NCBI GenBank assembly: GCA_029884455.1
Contig: JAOUHU010000032.1
Span: 1-33,383 of the forward strand
From: Gammaproteobacteria bacterium
GTDB taxonomy: Bacteria; Pseudomonadota; Gammaproteobacteria; Steroidobacterales; Woeseiaceae
DNA: 33,383 nucleotides
Reading direction: 5' to 3'
In this document: positions 1-9,157 of the stretch, piece by piece
Numbering within the stretch: position 1 is the first letter of the stretch
Layout of the letters: the number at the start of each line of letters is the position of its first letter
Made by a program: the position numbers and the translations under genes
Notes under the pieces: model-generated
Seen by the model: only the letters and a program-made list of their open reading frames with translations
Told to the model about the DNA's origin: nothing
Databases searched by the model: none

Positions 1-1166
1 ACGTTGGTCGATGACAAAGGGATACCAATGGACCCGGAAAACTCCTCGCCAATGGGATTGACAATCGCAGCCGGCGAGGTCTCGGTCAGTCCGTAGCCCT
101 GCAGGATCGGCGAGCCGGTGCGCTCGCGCCATTCCCGTGCGATCGCAGGCTGCACGGCCATACCGCCACCAACGCAGACGCGCAGCGAACTGAAGTCAAT
201 TCTTGCAAAACTCCTGGTGTGCAGCAGGGCAGCGAAAATCGTATTGACGGCAGTAAAAAGGTTAAACGGATAACGCGCCATTTCCTTCGCGAACGCCTCG
301 AAATCTCGCGGATTCGTAATCAGGATATTGTGACCACCCTGTGCCATCAGGGTCAGGCAATTACCCTGCAGTGAGAATATGTGGTACAGCGGCAGCGCAG
401 TAATCGCGACAATGGCATCAAGATCCGAATAAGCGCCGGCCTGCCACAGGATAGTCTGTTGCACATTGCAGACCATATTGCGGTGACTAAGCATGGCGCC
501 TTTCGAAACGCCGGTAGTGCCGCCGGTGTACTGCAAAAAAGCAATGTCCGCGAAACCGAGTTCCATGACCGCCAGCTTTTGCCCGGCGCCAGCCTGCAAA
601 GCGTCTGTGAAGCCGATGCTGCCGGGCAGGGAGTACCTTGGCACCAGGCGCTTGACGTGGCGCAGTACGAAATTGGTCAGCAGGCCCCTTGGAAAACTCA
701 GCAGGTCGCCGACGCCGGTGACGATTGCATGGCGCACCGAGGTGTGCTCGATGATGTCAGCCAGCGTGTGCGCGAAATTCTCAAGAATAATGACGCACCT
801 GGCGCCCGAATCCTTCAGCTGGTGCTCAAGTTCCCTGGCCGTGTACATGGGGTTGACATTGACGACAACACAACCGGCGCGAAATATGCCACACAAGGCG
901 ATTGGATACTGCAGCACATTTGGCAGCATGATGGCGACGCGTTCACCGCGCGTCAGGCCAAGCGTCTGCTGCAGGTAACAGGCGAGCTGCATCGACATGC
1001 GATCGAGATCGCGGTAACTGATGGTGGTGCCCATGTTCGTGTATGCGGCGCGTTCGGGATACTTTGCAAACGTGCGCTCGAACATCTCGCGCAGTGAACG
1101 AACGTCGGATGGCGGCAGTTCGGCCGGCATGCTGTCCGGGTATGATTTGAGCCAGATTTTTTCCAT
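1..1166 (-). CDS. fadD: Long-chain fatty-acid-CoA ligase, FadD-like (C-terminus outside window)
   Basis: Probably activates long-chain fatty acids to acyl-CoA using ATP and CoA, for beta-oxidation or phospholipid synthesis. Translating the minus strand from the ATG at 1166-1164 gives 388 codons, open to the window edge. The ANL adenylation-family signatures are clear: the AMP-binding P-loop YTGGTTGVSKGA at residues 213-224, and GYGLTETSP at residues 357-365. A full FadD is about 550-560 residues, so roughly the last third is missing, including the C-terminal lid. The start codon follows the tesA stop codon with no base between them (TGA then ATG), which suggests translational coupling. Pairing with tesA places it in acyl-chain recycling. 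Chain-length preference cannot be read from sequence. Family assignment is firm; the exact paralogue is inferred. Confidence 0.93.
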   Translation of the reverse strand, partial: MEKIWLKSYPDSMPAELPPSDVRSLREMFERTFAKYPERAAYTNMGTTISYRDLDRMSMQLACYLQQTLGLTRGERVAIMLPNVLQYPIALCGIFRAGCVVVNVNPMYTARELEHQLKDSGARCVIILENFAHTLADIIEHTSVRHAIVTGVGDLLSFPRGLLTNFVLRHVKRLVPRYSLPGSIGFTDALQAGAGQKLAVMELGFADIAFLQYTGGTTGVSKGAMLSHRNMVCNVQQTILWQAGAYSDLDAIVAITALPLYHIFSLQGNCLTLMAQGGHNILITNPRDFEAFAKEMARYPFNLFTAVNTIFAALLHTRSFARIDFSSLRVCVGGGMAVQPAIAREWRERTGSPILQGYGLTETSPAAIVNPIGEEFSGSIGIPLSSTN

Positions 1167-1787
1167 TCAGCTTCCTTGTTTCGCCAGAGCGCTGCTGATG
1201 ATCGGCCAGGCGTTTTCCAGCAAGATCGGTTGCGCGATGGCGTTAGGATGGATGCCATCGTCCTGCATCAGTTCCTTGTTCAGGGCTACGCCCTCGAGGA
1301 AAAACTCGACCCAGGGAATGTCCATTTCGGTGGCAATCTGGCGGAAGACGTTTTCAAATTCGGCGATATAGCGCGGCCCATAATTTGGCGGAATACGTAT
1401 GCCCAGCATGACGACTGCAGCCCCTGAATCGGTGCCGGCCTTGACGATCCTGGCCAGGTTGGCGTGCATCGTGCCGGGCGGAATGCCGCGTAAGCCATCG
1501 TTGCCGCCGAGCTCGAGGATAATCAAGGACGGTGAAAAAGCCTCGATCGCCTGGGCGATCCTGACGGCACCGCTTTCCGTTGTGTCGCCGCCGATGCTGG
1601 CATTAACCACACGATGTTCGTACCCTTGCTGCTCGAGCCTGGCCTGCAACAAAGTTGCCCAGGACTGGTCCAGGTCAATACCATAGCCGGCGCTCAGGCT
1701 GTCACCAAAAACCAGCACCGTCGGCGCGTCGTTCGCCGGTAGCTGTCCGCCCGCCAACAACAGGAAAAAGGCAACAAACACTCGCAT
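1167..1787 (-). CDS. tesA: TesA-like multifunctional acyl-CoA thioesterase / lysophospholipase L1 (GDSL/SGNH hydrolase)
   Basis: Predicted periplasmic SGNH hydrolase that cleaves acyl thioesters and lysophospholipids. The chosen start (ATG 1787-1785) gives 206 residues, like E. coli TesA, with a short hydrophobic signal peptide (residues 2-13). An upstream in-frame start at 2015 would add an unlikely leader antisense to ybbA. All SGNH blocks are present: GDSLSAGYG (nucleophile S30), G66/G67, GGND (N96) and the DDGIHP block (D177, H180). The start codon overlaps that of ybbA on the other strand. The stop directly abuts the fadD-like gene. Divergent tesA/ybbA order is also found in E. coli, where the three proteins are thought to work together. 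Its promoter must lie inside ybbA coding sequence. Confidence 0.93.
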   Translation of the reverse strand: MRVFVAFFLLLAGGQLPANDAPTVLVFGDSLSAGYGIDLDQSWATLLQARLEQQGYEHRVVNASIGGDTTESGAVRIAQAIEAFSPSLIILELGGNDGLRGIPPGTMHANLARIVKAGTDSGAAVVMLGIRIPPNYGPRYIAEFENVFRQIATEMDIPWVEFFLEGVALNKELMQDDGIHPNAIAQPILLENAWPIISSALAKQGS

Positions 1788-2493
1788 GGATACGAACTCA
1801 GTTAATGGCGCCACGGTTCTCGAAGCGTACAAAATCAGCAAACAGGTTAGCAGTCCCGAGGGCCATCTGACCATTCTTTCCGAGCTTAGTTTTGTCATCG
1901 AGAAGGGTGAGACGGTTGCGGTGGTCGGACCATCTGGCGCCGGCAAGTCCACACTGCTGGCGATTCTCGCCGGGCTGGATTTGCCCAGCAGCGGGCACGT
2001 CATCCTGAACGGCAAGAACCTTGGTGAGCTTGACGAAGACGGGCGCGCGCTGGTGCGTGCCGAAAGTGTCGGTTTCGTATTCCAGTCATTTCACCTCGTG
2101 CCGTCATTGAACGCACTCGAGAATGTCATGCTGCCGCTTGAACTCGCGGGCGCCAGTGACGCGCGTGCCGCGTCACATGCCATCATCGAACAGGTGGGTC
2201 TGCAGGACCGGTGGCGACACTATCCGGCGCAATTGTCGGGTGGCGAAAAGCAACGCGTGGCGCTGGCACGCGCTTTTGCGACAGAACCGGCGGTGTTATT
2301 CGCCGATGAGCCGACCGGAAATCTCGACAGTCGCACCGGCGAGAACATCATGAACCTGATGTTCGAACTGAATCACAACTCTGCGACAACGCTGATACTC
2401 GTGACCCACGACCAGGTGCTGGCGGGGCGCTGCAATCGCATCATCCAGCTGGATGCGGGTTTGCTGGTCGACGACAGCAGAGCCAGGCGATGA
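1786..2493 (+). CDS. ybbA: YbbA-like ABC transporter ATPase
   Basis: 235-residue ATP-binding subunit of a type VII (MacB/LolCDE-like) ABC system, expected to drive the YbbP permease at the inner membrane. Visible motifs: Walker [10 protein letters not shown] (48-56), Q-loop Q100 in FVFQSF, signature LSGGEKQ (150-156), Walker B VLFADEP (170-176) and switch H208 (THD). The start at 1786 gives the family's usual N-terminus. This ATG shares the CATG tetranucleotide with the tesA start on the other strand. The stop overlaps the ybbP start in ATGA. Resemblance to E. coli YbbA extends through the NALENV and [11 protein letters not shown] segments. LolD is the main alternative, but the neighbours (tesA, a ten-helix permease) favour YbbA. 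Confidence 0.94.
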   Translation: MDTNSVNGATVLEAYKISKQVSSPEGHLTILSELSFVIEKGETVAVVGPSGAGKSTLLAILAGLDLPSSGHVILNGKNLGELDEDGRALVRAESVGFVFQSFHLVPSLNALENVMLPLELAGASDARAASHAIIEQVGLQDRWRHYPAQLSGGEKQRVALARAFATEPAVLFADEPTGNLDSRTGENIMNLMFELNHNSATTLILVTHDQVLAGRCNRIIQLDAGLLVDDSRARR

Positions 2494-4979
2494 ATGCGGT
2501 AACTTTCGCCTTGCGCAGTTTTGGCCGCGAGGCGCGATCCGGCGAGGTTGTAGTACTGCTGGCGGCAGTGGCGCTGGCCGTTGGTGTGCTGACGGCAGTT
2601 GGCTTCCTCACCGATCGCATTGGCAAGGCAGTGGCGCGACAGGCAAACGAGGTGCTTGCGGCGGACCTGCGACTGCGTTCGCAGCAGCCGGTACCCGAGG
2701 CATGGCGCGAGCTGGCCGCAAATTTCCGGCTGCAAACGGCCGAGACCCAGGTCTTTCCAAGTGTTGTCTACGCGGGCGAGCAAAGTGCACTGGCGACCAT
2801 TAACGCGGTCAGCGACAACTATCCGCTGCGTGGTGCCGTGCGGGTCGCCGATACGCTGTTCGGCGAACAGCGCACCGTGTCCGGTACGCCGCCGCGTGGC
2901 GAGGTCTGGGCTGACGGTGCCCTGCTGGCGCGCGTCAATGCCGATGTCGGTGACCTGCTGCAAGTTGGTGAAGTCGAATTGCGGGTGAGCGCCGTACTGA
3001 CCTATCGCCCCGACCAGTCGGTTGGCTTTGCCTCGCTGGCGCCGTCCATGCTGGTGAATATTGCTGACGTGCCGGAGACGAAGCTGCTCGGTGAGGGCAG
3101 CCGCGTGCGTTATGCGCTGCTGGTGGCAGGTGACGAGCAGGACGTGAATGCATTCTATGCCGATATCGAGGAACAGCTGCCCGAGGAGATCCGGGCCTCC
3201 GATCGTGAGGAAAGCAGTGAGCAGGCGTATAGCGCGGCGGACCGCGCGCAGCGGTTTCTGTCGCTGACCGCTGTGGTCAGTCTGTTGCTCAGTGCCGTCG
3301 CCGTGTCGATGTCGGCACGACGCTTCATGCAGCGCCGACTCGATACCGTGGCACTGATGAAAAGTCTTGGTGCGACGCAGCAGTTCGTGATTCTTGCCGC
3401 CGTTACGCAACTGATGCTGCTGGGAATACTGGGCGTTTTGCTCGGTAGCGTCGTGGGCTACGCGGCGGAAGAGGCGGTGGCGTGGCTGCTGGCCGACATC
3501 ATCGCGGCCGATTTGCCGGACCCCGGTGCAATGCCCGTGTTGCTGGCGAGCGGCAGTGCGCTGGTGTTGCTGGCCGGATTCGCGCTGCCCTCCCTGTTGC
3601 AGCTAAAACATACGCCACCGTTGCGCGTTTTGCGGCACGACATGATGCCACCGGCACCGTCGCGGTTGCTGGTTGGCGGCCTGGCATTGCTTGCCGTTGC
3701 GGCGCTCGTTTATCGCGCCGTCGGCGATGCGCGCATGTTGCTGATCCTGCTGTCCGGCATCGTCGTCATTGCGGCGGCCCTGTATCTGCTGGGGCGACTG
3801 CTGGTCGCGATGCTGGGGCGATTCCGCAGTGGTGTTGGCGTTGCCTGGCGCTACGGGCTGGCAAACGTCGCGCGCCGCGGGCGCGCCAGCGCGGTGCAGG
3901 TGGTCGCGTTCGGGCTTGGCCTGACAATGTTGCTGCTGTTGACGATTGTACGCGGCGACCTGCTGCAAGGCTGGCGCGAGACGATCGGCGACGATGCGCC
4001 AAATCACTTCATGATTAATGTGCAACCGCACGAAATAGACTCCGTCACGGCAATCTTTGCCGCCGGCGGAGTCGCGAAACCCGAGTTCGTGCCGCTGGTT
4101 CGGGCACGCATGGCCACCATCAATGGCGAGGACGTCAGGACGCGCAAGTATCCGGATCCTGGCGGCGAATGGATGGCGAATCGCGAGGCCAACCTCTCCT
4201 TTGCCGCAGAACTGTCGCCAAGCAACGAGATTGTCGCCGGTGAATGGTGGCCCGAGGACTATTCGGGAGCACCACTGGTTTCGGTCGAAGAGGAGGCAGC
4301 GCGCGAGACTGGACTGGCACTTGGCGACAAGCTGGTGTTCAAGGTCGCGGGTCAGGATATCGAGCTGACCATTGCAAGTATCCGTCGCGTGAATTGGGAC
4401 TCGTTTCAACCAAACTTCTTCATGGTGTTGTCACCTGGTGCCCTGGACCAGATGCCAACCACGTATATCGCCGGGCTGCGTCTCGGCGATGAACAGCAAG
4501 CGGTGCTGGTAGCCCTGGTGCGAGCACACCCAAGCATTTCGGTGATCGATATCGACGCTATCCTGCAGCAGGTGCGTAACATCATCGATAAGGCGAGTCT
4601 CGCGGTGCAGGCGGTGTTCGCCTTTACGCTGGCGGCAGGAATTGCCGTGTTGTTTGCGTCGGTGCAATCGACCATCGATGAACGGCGTTTCGAGAGCGCC
4701 ATGCTGCGCGCACTTGGGGCGCGCAAGCAGACTGTGTTTGCAGGAGTGATGGCGGAGTTTGCCGCGCTCGGCCTTGCCGCCGGGTTACTCGCCTCCGCTG
4801 GCGCCTCGATACTCGCGGCAATAATTGCGGTGCAGCTGTTTGAGCTGCCGTATACATTCAATCCACTGCTCTGGGTTGCCGGCATAGTCGCTGGTGTGCT
4901 GGTGGTCTGCGCGAGTGGTTACCTGGCTGCCCGCGGCGCCATAAATTCGCCACCGGTCGAGGTGTTGCGCGCGGCATGA
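2490..4979 (+). CDS. ybbP: YbbP-like FtsX-family permease
   Basis: 829-residue inner-membrane partner of YbbA, close to the roughly 800 residues of E. coli YbbP. By eye it has about ten hydrophobic helices: one near residues 20-40, a central set between about 255 and 490, and a terminal set between about 705 and 820. Two FtsX-type permease repeats and two large periplasmic domains (about 45-250 and 490-700) are visible. This duplicated layout separates YbbP from four-helix MacB/LolC/E proteins. The gene overlaps ybbA (ATGA) and the downstream AsmA-like gene (ATGA), so the three are probably co-translated. Such pumps usually extract lipophilic molecules or transmit force rather than moving solutes through a channel. 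The substrate is not readable from sequence; a TesA-related lipid is the contextual guess. Confidence 0.92.
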   Translation: MNAVTFALRSFGREARSGEVVVLLAAVALAVGVLTAVGFLTDRIGKAVARQANEVLAADLRLRSQQPVPEAWRELAANFRLQTAETQVFPSVVYAGEQSALATINAVSDNYPLRGAVRVADTLFGEQRTVSGTPPRGEVWADGALLARVNADVGDLLQVGEVELRVSAVLTYRPDQSVGFASLAPSMLVNIADVPETKLLGEGSRVRYALLVAGDEQDVNAFYADIEEQLPEEIRASDREESSEQAYSAADRAQRFLSLTAVVSLLLSAVAVSMSARRFMQRRLDTVALMKSLGATQQFVILAAVTQLMLLGILGVLLGSVVGYAAEEAVAWLLADIIAADLPDPGAMPVLLASGSALVLLAGFALPSLLQLKHTPPLRVLRHDMMPPAPSRLLVGGLALLAVAALVYRAVGDARMLLILLSGIVVIAAALYLLGRLLVAMLGRFRSGVGVAWRYGLANVARRGRASAVQVVAFGLGLTMLLLLTIVRGDLLQGWRETIGDDAPNHFMINVQPHEIDSVTAIFAAGGVAKPEFVPLVRARMATINGEDVRTRKYPDPGGEWMANREANLSFAAELSPSNEIVAGEWWPEDYSGAPLVSVEEEAARETGLALGDKLVFKVAGQDIELTIASIRRVNWDSFQPNFFMVLSPGALDQMPTTYIAGLRLGDEQQAVLVALVRAHPSISVIDIDAILQQVRNIIDKASLAVQAVFAFTLAAGIAVLFASVQSTIDERRFESAMLRALGARKQTVFAGVMAEFAALGLAAGLLASAGASILAAIIAVQLFELPYTFNPLLWVAGIVAGVLVVCASGYLAARGAINSPPVEVLRAA

Positions 4980-7900
4980 GCAGGCGGCGACGCATCGCTG
5001 TCTGGTCGGGCCTGGGTCTGCTGGCCTTGCTGGTGATCGCAATCAGCTGGCTATTTACGGTCGACCTCGGCAGCTTCAAGCCGCAGATTGAACGCTGGGC
5101 CAGCGAGAAAACCGGCCGGCAGATTTCCATTGACGGTGAGCTGAATATCAATCTGGCCCGGCATAGTTCAGTCGTCGTCGAAAACGTTCACATCAGCAAC
5201 CCGGCGTGGGCAGATACTGCCGAAATGCTGTTCGTTGGGCGCCTCGAGCTTCGCTTCGACCTGCGCTCGTTGTTTCGTGGGCCATTGCTGGTTGAGCTCA
5301 TCGATCTCGATGACGCCAGGCTCTCGCTGCTCGAATCGGAGCAGGGCGAAAAAAACTGGCTGCTGCAGGGCGGCGATGTTCCGGCCACCGCTCCGGATAC
5401 CGGGAAAAAAGGCATCCTGTTCCAGCAGATTGATGTTAACAGGCTGCAGCTCGCGTACAGCTCGCCGCGCCGCGCACAGACCTTGCATGTCGAGGTTGAC
5501 AGCCTGCATCAGCACCGCCGGGACGACGATTTCCTCGAGCTGGCCATCGATGGCACGGTCAACGGCCGCCGGGCACGAATCGAGGGCGATCTCGGCACCT
5601 GGTCGGCCTTGCTGGAACAGAGAAATGTGCGCTTCGATCTCGATGCCCGGGTCGATAACTTCGCATTCAGTGCTGCCGGCCACATCGACGACCTGTTGCG
5701 GCCGCATCGCCCGGAACTGCAATTCACGGCAACGGCGCCGGATATCAATGAACTGCTGCGGGCGTTAGGCGTGAAGGCAGCGGGTAGCGGGGCCATTGAT
5801 CTGTCCGGTTCGCTGCGGCTGGCCGAGCAACAGGCACTGGTACTGGATCTGCGCGGACAACTTGGTCGTGCAACGATAGAGGCCAGCGGCAGATTCTCCG
5901 ATCTGCAGAACCTCGAGCAAATGGATCTTGACCTGTACGCCAGTGGCGAAGATATTCGGCCGATTTTTGCAGCGCTCGGTATTCAGGAGACCAGGGAGTC
6001 GCCGTTCATGGTCAGGCTGGACGCGCAACGCAATGGAAAAAGCTTGCGCGTCGAAAAAGCCGAAGTCCTGTTCGGCGAAGCGCGTTTAAACCTGGCGGCG
6101 CGTATGCCTGAATTTCCGGCCCTGGATGATGCAAACATCCAGCTGGACATGAGCGGCCCCGATATCGAGCACTTTCGCAGCATATTTGATCTGCCCGGCG
6201 CGGCGACCGGCGCATTCTCGCTGGGTTTCTCGATTGGCGTCGCCGACGACGGCATCGAGATCGTTAATCTCAAGCTGCAATCCTCGTTATTTCATTTGCA
6301 GGCAAACGGCAGTCTCGGTCAGCCGGCCAGCTATTTTGGTACCAGGCTGCGCTTTCACCTTGCCAGTGACAGCCTGCAACGAACGGCGGGCGCCTATGGC
6401 ATCGGCGGGTTGCCCGACGAGCCTGTCGAGCTCGAAGGTGGCATCGAGTACACCGCGGACGGTATCCGCATCGGCGAGACACTGCAGGCACGAATCAGGC
6501 AAGCGCGCGTAACTGCCGATGGCCTGATCAAGCCGGTCAGGGGCGCGCTCGGATCCGACCTGCAGTTCGAGGTGAGCGGTACGGATCTTGCCGAGCTGGT
6601 CGGCGCATTCGCTACCAGTGACTACCTGCCGGCGCAACCATTCCGGCTCGGCGGACAATTGCAGTTACAGCGCGATGGCTACCGGCTTCGCGGCGTGCAT
6701 GGCAGCGTTGGAACTTCCGAAATCAGGGTTGACGGGTTGCTGGCCGCAAACACCGGCCTGGTTGGCAGCGGCTTCGATTTTTCAGCCGCCGGTGCCGCGT
6801 TCGAGGAGTTCGTCGACCATGTCGGCGATATTTCCGTGATACCGGGTCCCTATGAACTTGGCGGCCGCATCGAGTTCCAGCCGGACACGATTGGTCTGCA
6901 AGACTTTCAACTGCACCGTGCGGGTGGCGACGTCGAGCTGAATTATGAGTTTGGCCTGCCCGCGTCGCGACGATGGGCGAATTTTGAACTGCGCGCGCAT
7001 GGACCCGATGTGCGCAGCGTGCTGCGCAACGCACACCGGTTCGCCGCCGACGAAGCGCCATTCTCGATTGATGTGCACGGCGAACGTCGTGGCACAGACT
7101 GGGCCTTTCGCGAACTGGCCGTCACTGTCGGTGCCGCGACGCTGACTGCAAGCGGTGATCTAGATCTGAATGGAGACGACGCGGCGACGCGGTTTGAACT
7201 GCAACTGGATGTCCCGGATGTGGCAGCGCTGGGAAGCATCGATGGCAATCGCCTCTTGCAGCATTCTTTGGCGCTGCAGGCACAGCTGCGCGGCCGTGGT
7301 GGCGTGCTTGAAATCGATAATATGGTTGCGGCGCTTGGGCCGAACAAAGTCAAAGCCAAGGTCCGCTTCCAGCCCGGCGCGATACCGGAAATCGTGCTCG
7401 ACCTCGATTCGGAATCGCTTGTCATCGCACCCTGGTTTGCAGAGCGCGAGCCGAAGCAGGCGCCAGTGGTTGCCGGAACCGATGGCCGTTTGATTCCGGA
7501 CATCGAGATACCGTTTGCGGCGATGGCTAAAATCAATGTGGAAATCGAGCTCGACGTTGCGACGCTGCAAAAGGATCAGCTCGAGCTCCACGATGTCAGC
7601 CTGCGCGGCAGCCTGCGCGATGGTGTTCTGGATGTAAGCGAGTTGGGGCTGCGGGCAAAGTCGGGAGCCCTGACGGGGCGCGCGCAGCTAGCGCCCGGCG
7701 AGTCACTGGGCAGCGCCATGCTGCAGCTGGTGGCGCGGGACTTTGCACCCGGCCTGGCGGGCATCAACCAGGATCTCGGCATGAAGGGCGATATCGATGT
7801 CAATCTGCGAGCGACGGGCAACGATCTGCGCACTTTGCTGGCAAATGCGAACGGCGTGGTGTTTGCCAGTGCGCGTGGCGGGCGGGTGGCTGATAACAAA

Positions 7901-8410
7901 ACCATGCAAAGGCTCTACGGCGACATGGCCGACCAGATCGTGGGCGCAATTAATCCGTTCCAGAAGACCGAGCCGTACACCAGTTTCGAATGCATTGTAA
8001 TTCCGCTGGAAGTCGTGAACGGAACGGTGACGAGTTCACCGAGCTCCCTGGCCAGTACTGACAAGATTCGCGTGGTGTCGACATCCGTTATTGACCTGAA
8101 GACGGAAAAGATCGAAATGAATATGCGCACCACGCCAAAGAAGGGCATCACTATCAGCGCCGGCGAAGTACTCAATCCATACCTGAAAATCGTCGGTACC
8201 CTGGCGGCCCCGCGTCTCGCAGTCGATGAGAAGGGCGTGCTGGTGTCAGGTGGTGTCGCGGTCGCTACAGGAGGGCTGTCCATTCTTGCGCGTGCGGCCT
8301 GGGATCGCCTGTCACGATCAGACGATGCCTGCGATGAAGCCACGACTGAAGGCAGGAAATCGCTCGGCGACCGCCTGCCGTCGCTCAGGGTTTCGACGTT
8401 GTCGCGGTAG
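4976..8410 (+). CDS. AsmA-family envelope protein (1144 residues)
   Basis: Large AsmA-like protein with one N-terminal transmembrane anchor (about residues 8-28, after a basic MSRRRR start) and the rest predicted in the periplasm. The N-terminal block resembles the AsmA domain (VDLGSFKPQIERW, then ISIDGELNI). The C-terminal third contains the AsmA_2-like stretch of alternating LxVxxxGxL strands ending near NPYLKIVGTLAAPRL. Family members (AsmA, TamB, YhdP, YdbH) form long beta-groove bridges and are implicated in phospholipid transport to the outer membrane. Length is between E. coli AsmA (617) and YhdP/TamB (about 1260). Its start overlaps the ybbP stop by 4 bp. Placement behind ybbAP is unlike E. 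coli and suggests a shared lipid-handling role, which is inference. Confidence 0.9.
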   Translation: MSRRRRIAVWSGLGLLALLVIAISWLFTVDLGSFKPQIERWASEKTGRQISIDGELNINLARHSSVVVENVHISNPAWADTAEMLFVGRLELRFDLRSLFRGPLLVELIDLDDARLSLLESEQGEKNWLLQGGDVPATAPDTGKKGILFQQIDVNRLQLAYSSPRRAQTLHVEVDSLHQHRRDDDFLELAIDGTVNGRRARIEGDLGTWSALLEQRNVRFDLDARVDNFAFSAAGHIDDLLRPHRPELQFTATAPDINELLRALGVKAAGSGAIDLSGSLRLAEQQALVLDLRGQLGRATIEASGRFSDLQNLEQMDLDLYASGEDIRPIFAALGIQETRESPFMVRLDAQRNGKSLRVEKAEVLFGEARLNLAARMPEFPALDDANIQLDMSGPDIEHFRSIFDLPGAATGAFSLGFSIGVADDGIEIVNLKLQSSLFHLQANGSLGQPASYFGTRLRFHLASDSLQRTAGAYGIGGLPDEPVELEGGIEYTADGIRIGETLQARIRQARVTADGLIKPVRGALGSDLQFEVSGTDLAELVGAFATSDYLPAQPFRLGGQLQLQRDGYRLRGVHGSVGTSEIRVDGLLAANTGLVGSGFDFSAAGAAFEEFVDHVGDISVIPGPYELGGRIEFQPDTIGLQDFQLHRAGGDVELNYEFGLPASRRWANFELRAHGPDVRSVLRNAHRFAADEAPFSIDVHGERRGTDWAFRELAVTVGAATLTASGDLDLNGDDAATRFELQLDVPDVAALGSIDGNRLLQHSLALQAQLRGRGGVLEIDNMVAALGPNKVKAKVRFQPGAIPEIVLDLDSESLVIAPWFAEREPKQAPVVAGTDGRLIPDIEIPFAAMAKINVEIELDVATLQKDQLELHDVSLRGSLRDGVLDVSELGLRAKSGALTGRAQLAPGESLGSAMLQLVARDFAPGLAGINQDLGMKGDIDVNLRATGNDLRTLLANANGVVFASARGGRVADNKTMQRLYGDMADQIVGAINPFQKTEPYTSFECIVIPLEVVNGTVTSSPSSLASTDKIRVVSTSVIDLKTEKIEMNMRTTPKKGITISAGEVLNPYLKIVGTLAAPRLAVDEKGVLVSGGVAVATGGLSILARAAWDRLSRSDDACDEATTEGRKSLGDRLPSLRVSTLSR

Positions 8411-8430
8411 CAGGCGCCGGTTGTCACGCG

Positions 8431-8462
8431 CGCCGCGGCGATATTTCTTTACTTCCGCGGCG
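8431..8462. terminator. Inverted repeat between convergent genes, possible bidirectional terminator
   Basis: Perfect 8-bp arms (CGCCGCGG at 8431-8438 and CCGCGGCG at 8455-8462) around a 16-nt AT-rich loop. It sits between the AsmA-like gene and the convergent lipoprotein gene and covers the latter's stop codon. There is no clean U-tract and the loop is long, so terminator activity is only plausible. Confidence 0.25.
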
Positions 8463-9057
8463 TGCCGTCACCGGCGACAAATGGGTAGAGCTCAAAGAAT
8501 CGCGGCACGCCGTTCTTCACGCTTTCCTCGATGTTCTCAAGCTCGTCGTCGGTAATGCGGCCTACGCCAACGGCTTCCCAGACCAGGCGCTTCAGCTTCG
8601 GATCCACGAGGTCGATGTTGTAGGTGCCCTCGGTGTACTGCGACACGTGGGTTTCGGTGCCATAACCGTATCCAACCCAGGGGCTGTAGTAACCGCCGCG
8701 ATAACCGTAGTAGCCGCCGGCGGATACTCCCATTGACGGCGAAGTCGTGACCTTGGTCTTGTCGGCGGTCTTGACGTTGAAGTTGACCAGCAGGTCAGGC
8801 GCATCAGACAGCATATAGCCGCGCGCCTGCATCTCGATATCGATGGCTTGCTTCACGTAGCGTGTGAACAGGTTCTGGTACTCGGTATCGTAGCGCCCGG
8901 TGGTGTCGTAATAGTTGTAGGTGCGGTACTGCGAAAAGTCGACGCTGTCGTCGTAATCGGCACGCAACTTGGCCTGCGAAGAGCAGCCGGACATTACGAC
9001 CGCTACGGCGAACACGGTAAAAAGCGAAACGGATTTATTGCGAAACACTTGGTACAT
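8449..9057 (-). CDS. DUF4136-type lipoprotein
   Basis: Predicted 202-residue envelope lipoprotein. The start at 9057 is preferred over an in-frame ATG 12 bp upstream because GGAGAA lies at the right distance before it. The signal peptide ends in a lipobox-like MSGC (lipidated C25). After the cysteine come a KLRADYDDSVDFSQYRTY segment and a C-terminal segment with LVWEAVG, characteristic of DUF4136 proteins. A Gly/Tyr-rich stretch (about residues 113-133) interrupts the domain, as in many relatives. Biochemical function is unknown in the family. It is 100 bp downstream of the D-2-hydroxyacid dehydrogenase gene on the same strand but probably has its own promoter. Family call is good; role unknown. 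Confidence 0.85.
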   Translation of the reverse strand: MYQVFRNKSVSLFTVFAVAVVMSGCSSQAKLRADYDDSVDFSQYRTYNYYDTTGRYDTEYQNLFTRYVKQAIDIEMQARGYMLSDAPDLLVNFNVKTADKTKVTTSPSMGVSAGGYYGYRGGYYSPWVGYGYGTETHVSQYTEGTYNIDLVDPKLKRLVWEAVGVGRITDDELENIEESVKNGVPRFFELYPFVAGDGTPRK

Positions 9058-9157
9058 GAAGTTCTCCATCACGAGATGTGATTTTTGCTGCCGGCAAGAA
9101 TAGACGCTTTGACGCCTAAGGTCCACGGATCGTTGTGGCAGGCAGCCAGGCCGACGA

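Noticed and set aside
381..1097. Plus-strand frame of 238 codons at the left edge
   Set aside because: Antisense to the fadD-like gene, which reads through the window edge with clear ANL motifs.
2373..3410. Long minus-strand open frame of 345 codons
   Set aside because: It lies wholly antisense to ybbA/ybbP, whose motifs and overlaps are convincing. Its translation is rich in H, Q and R, as expected for an antisense shadow in GC-rich DNA.
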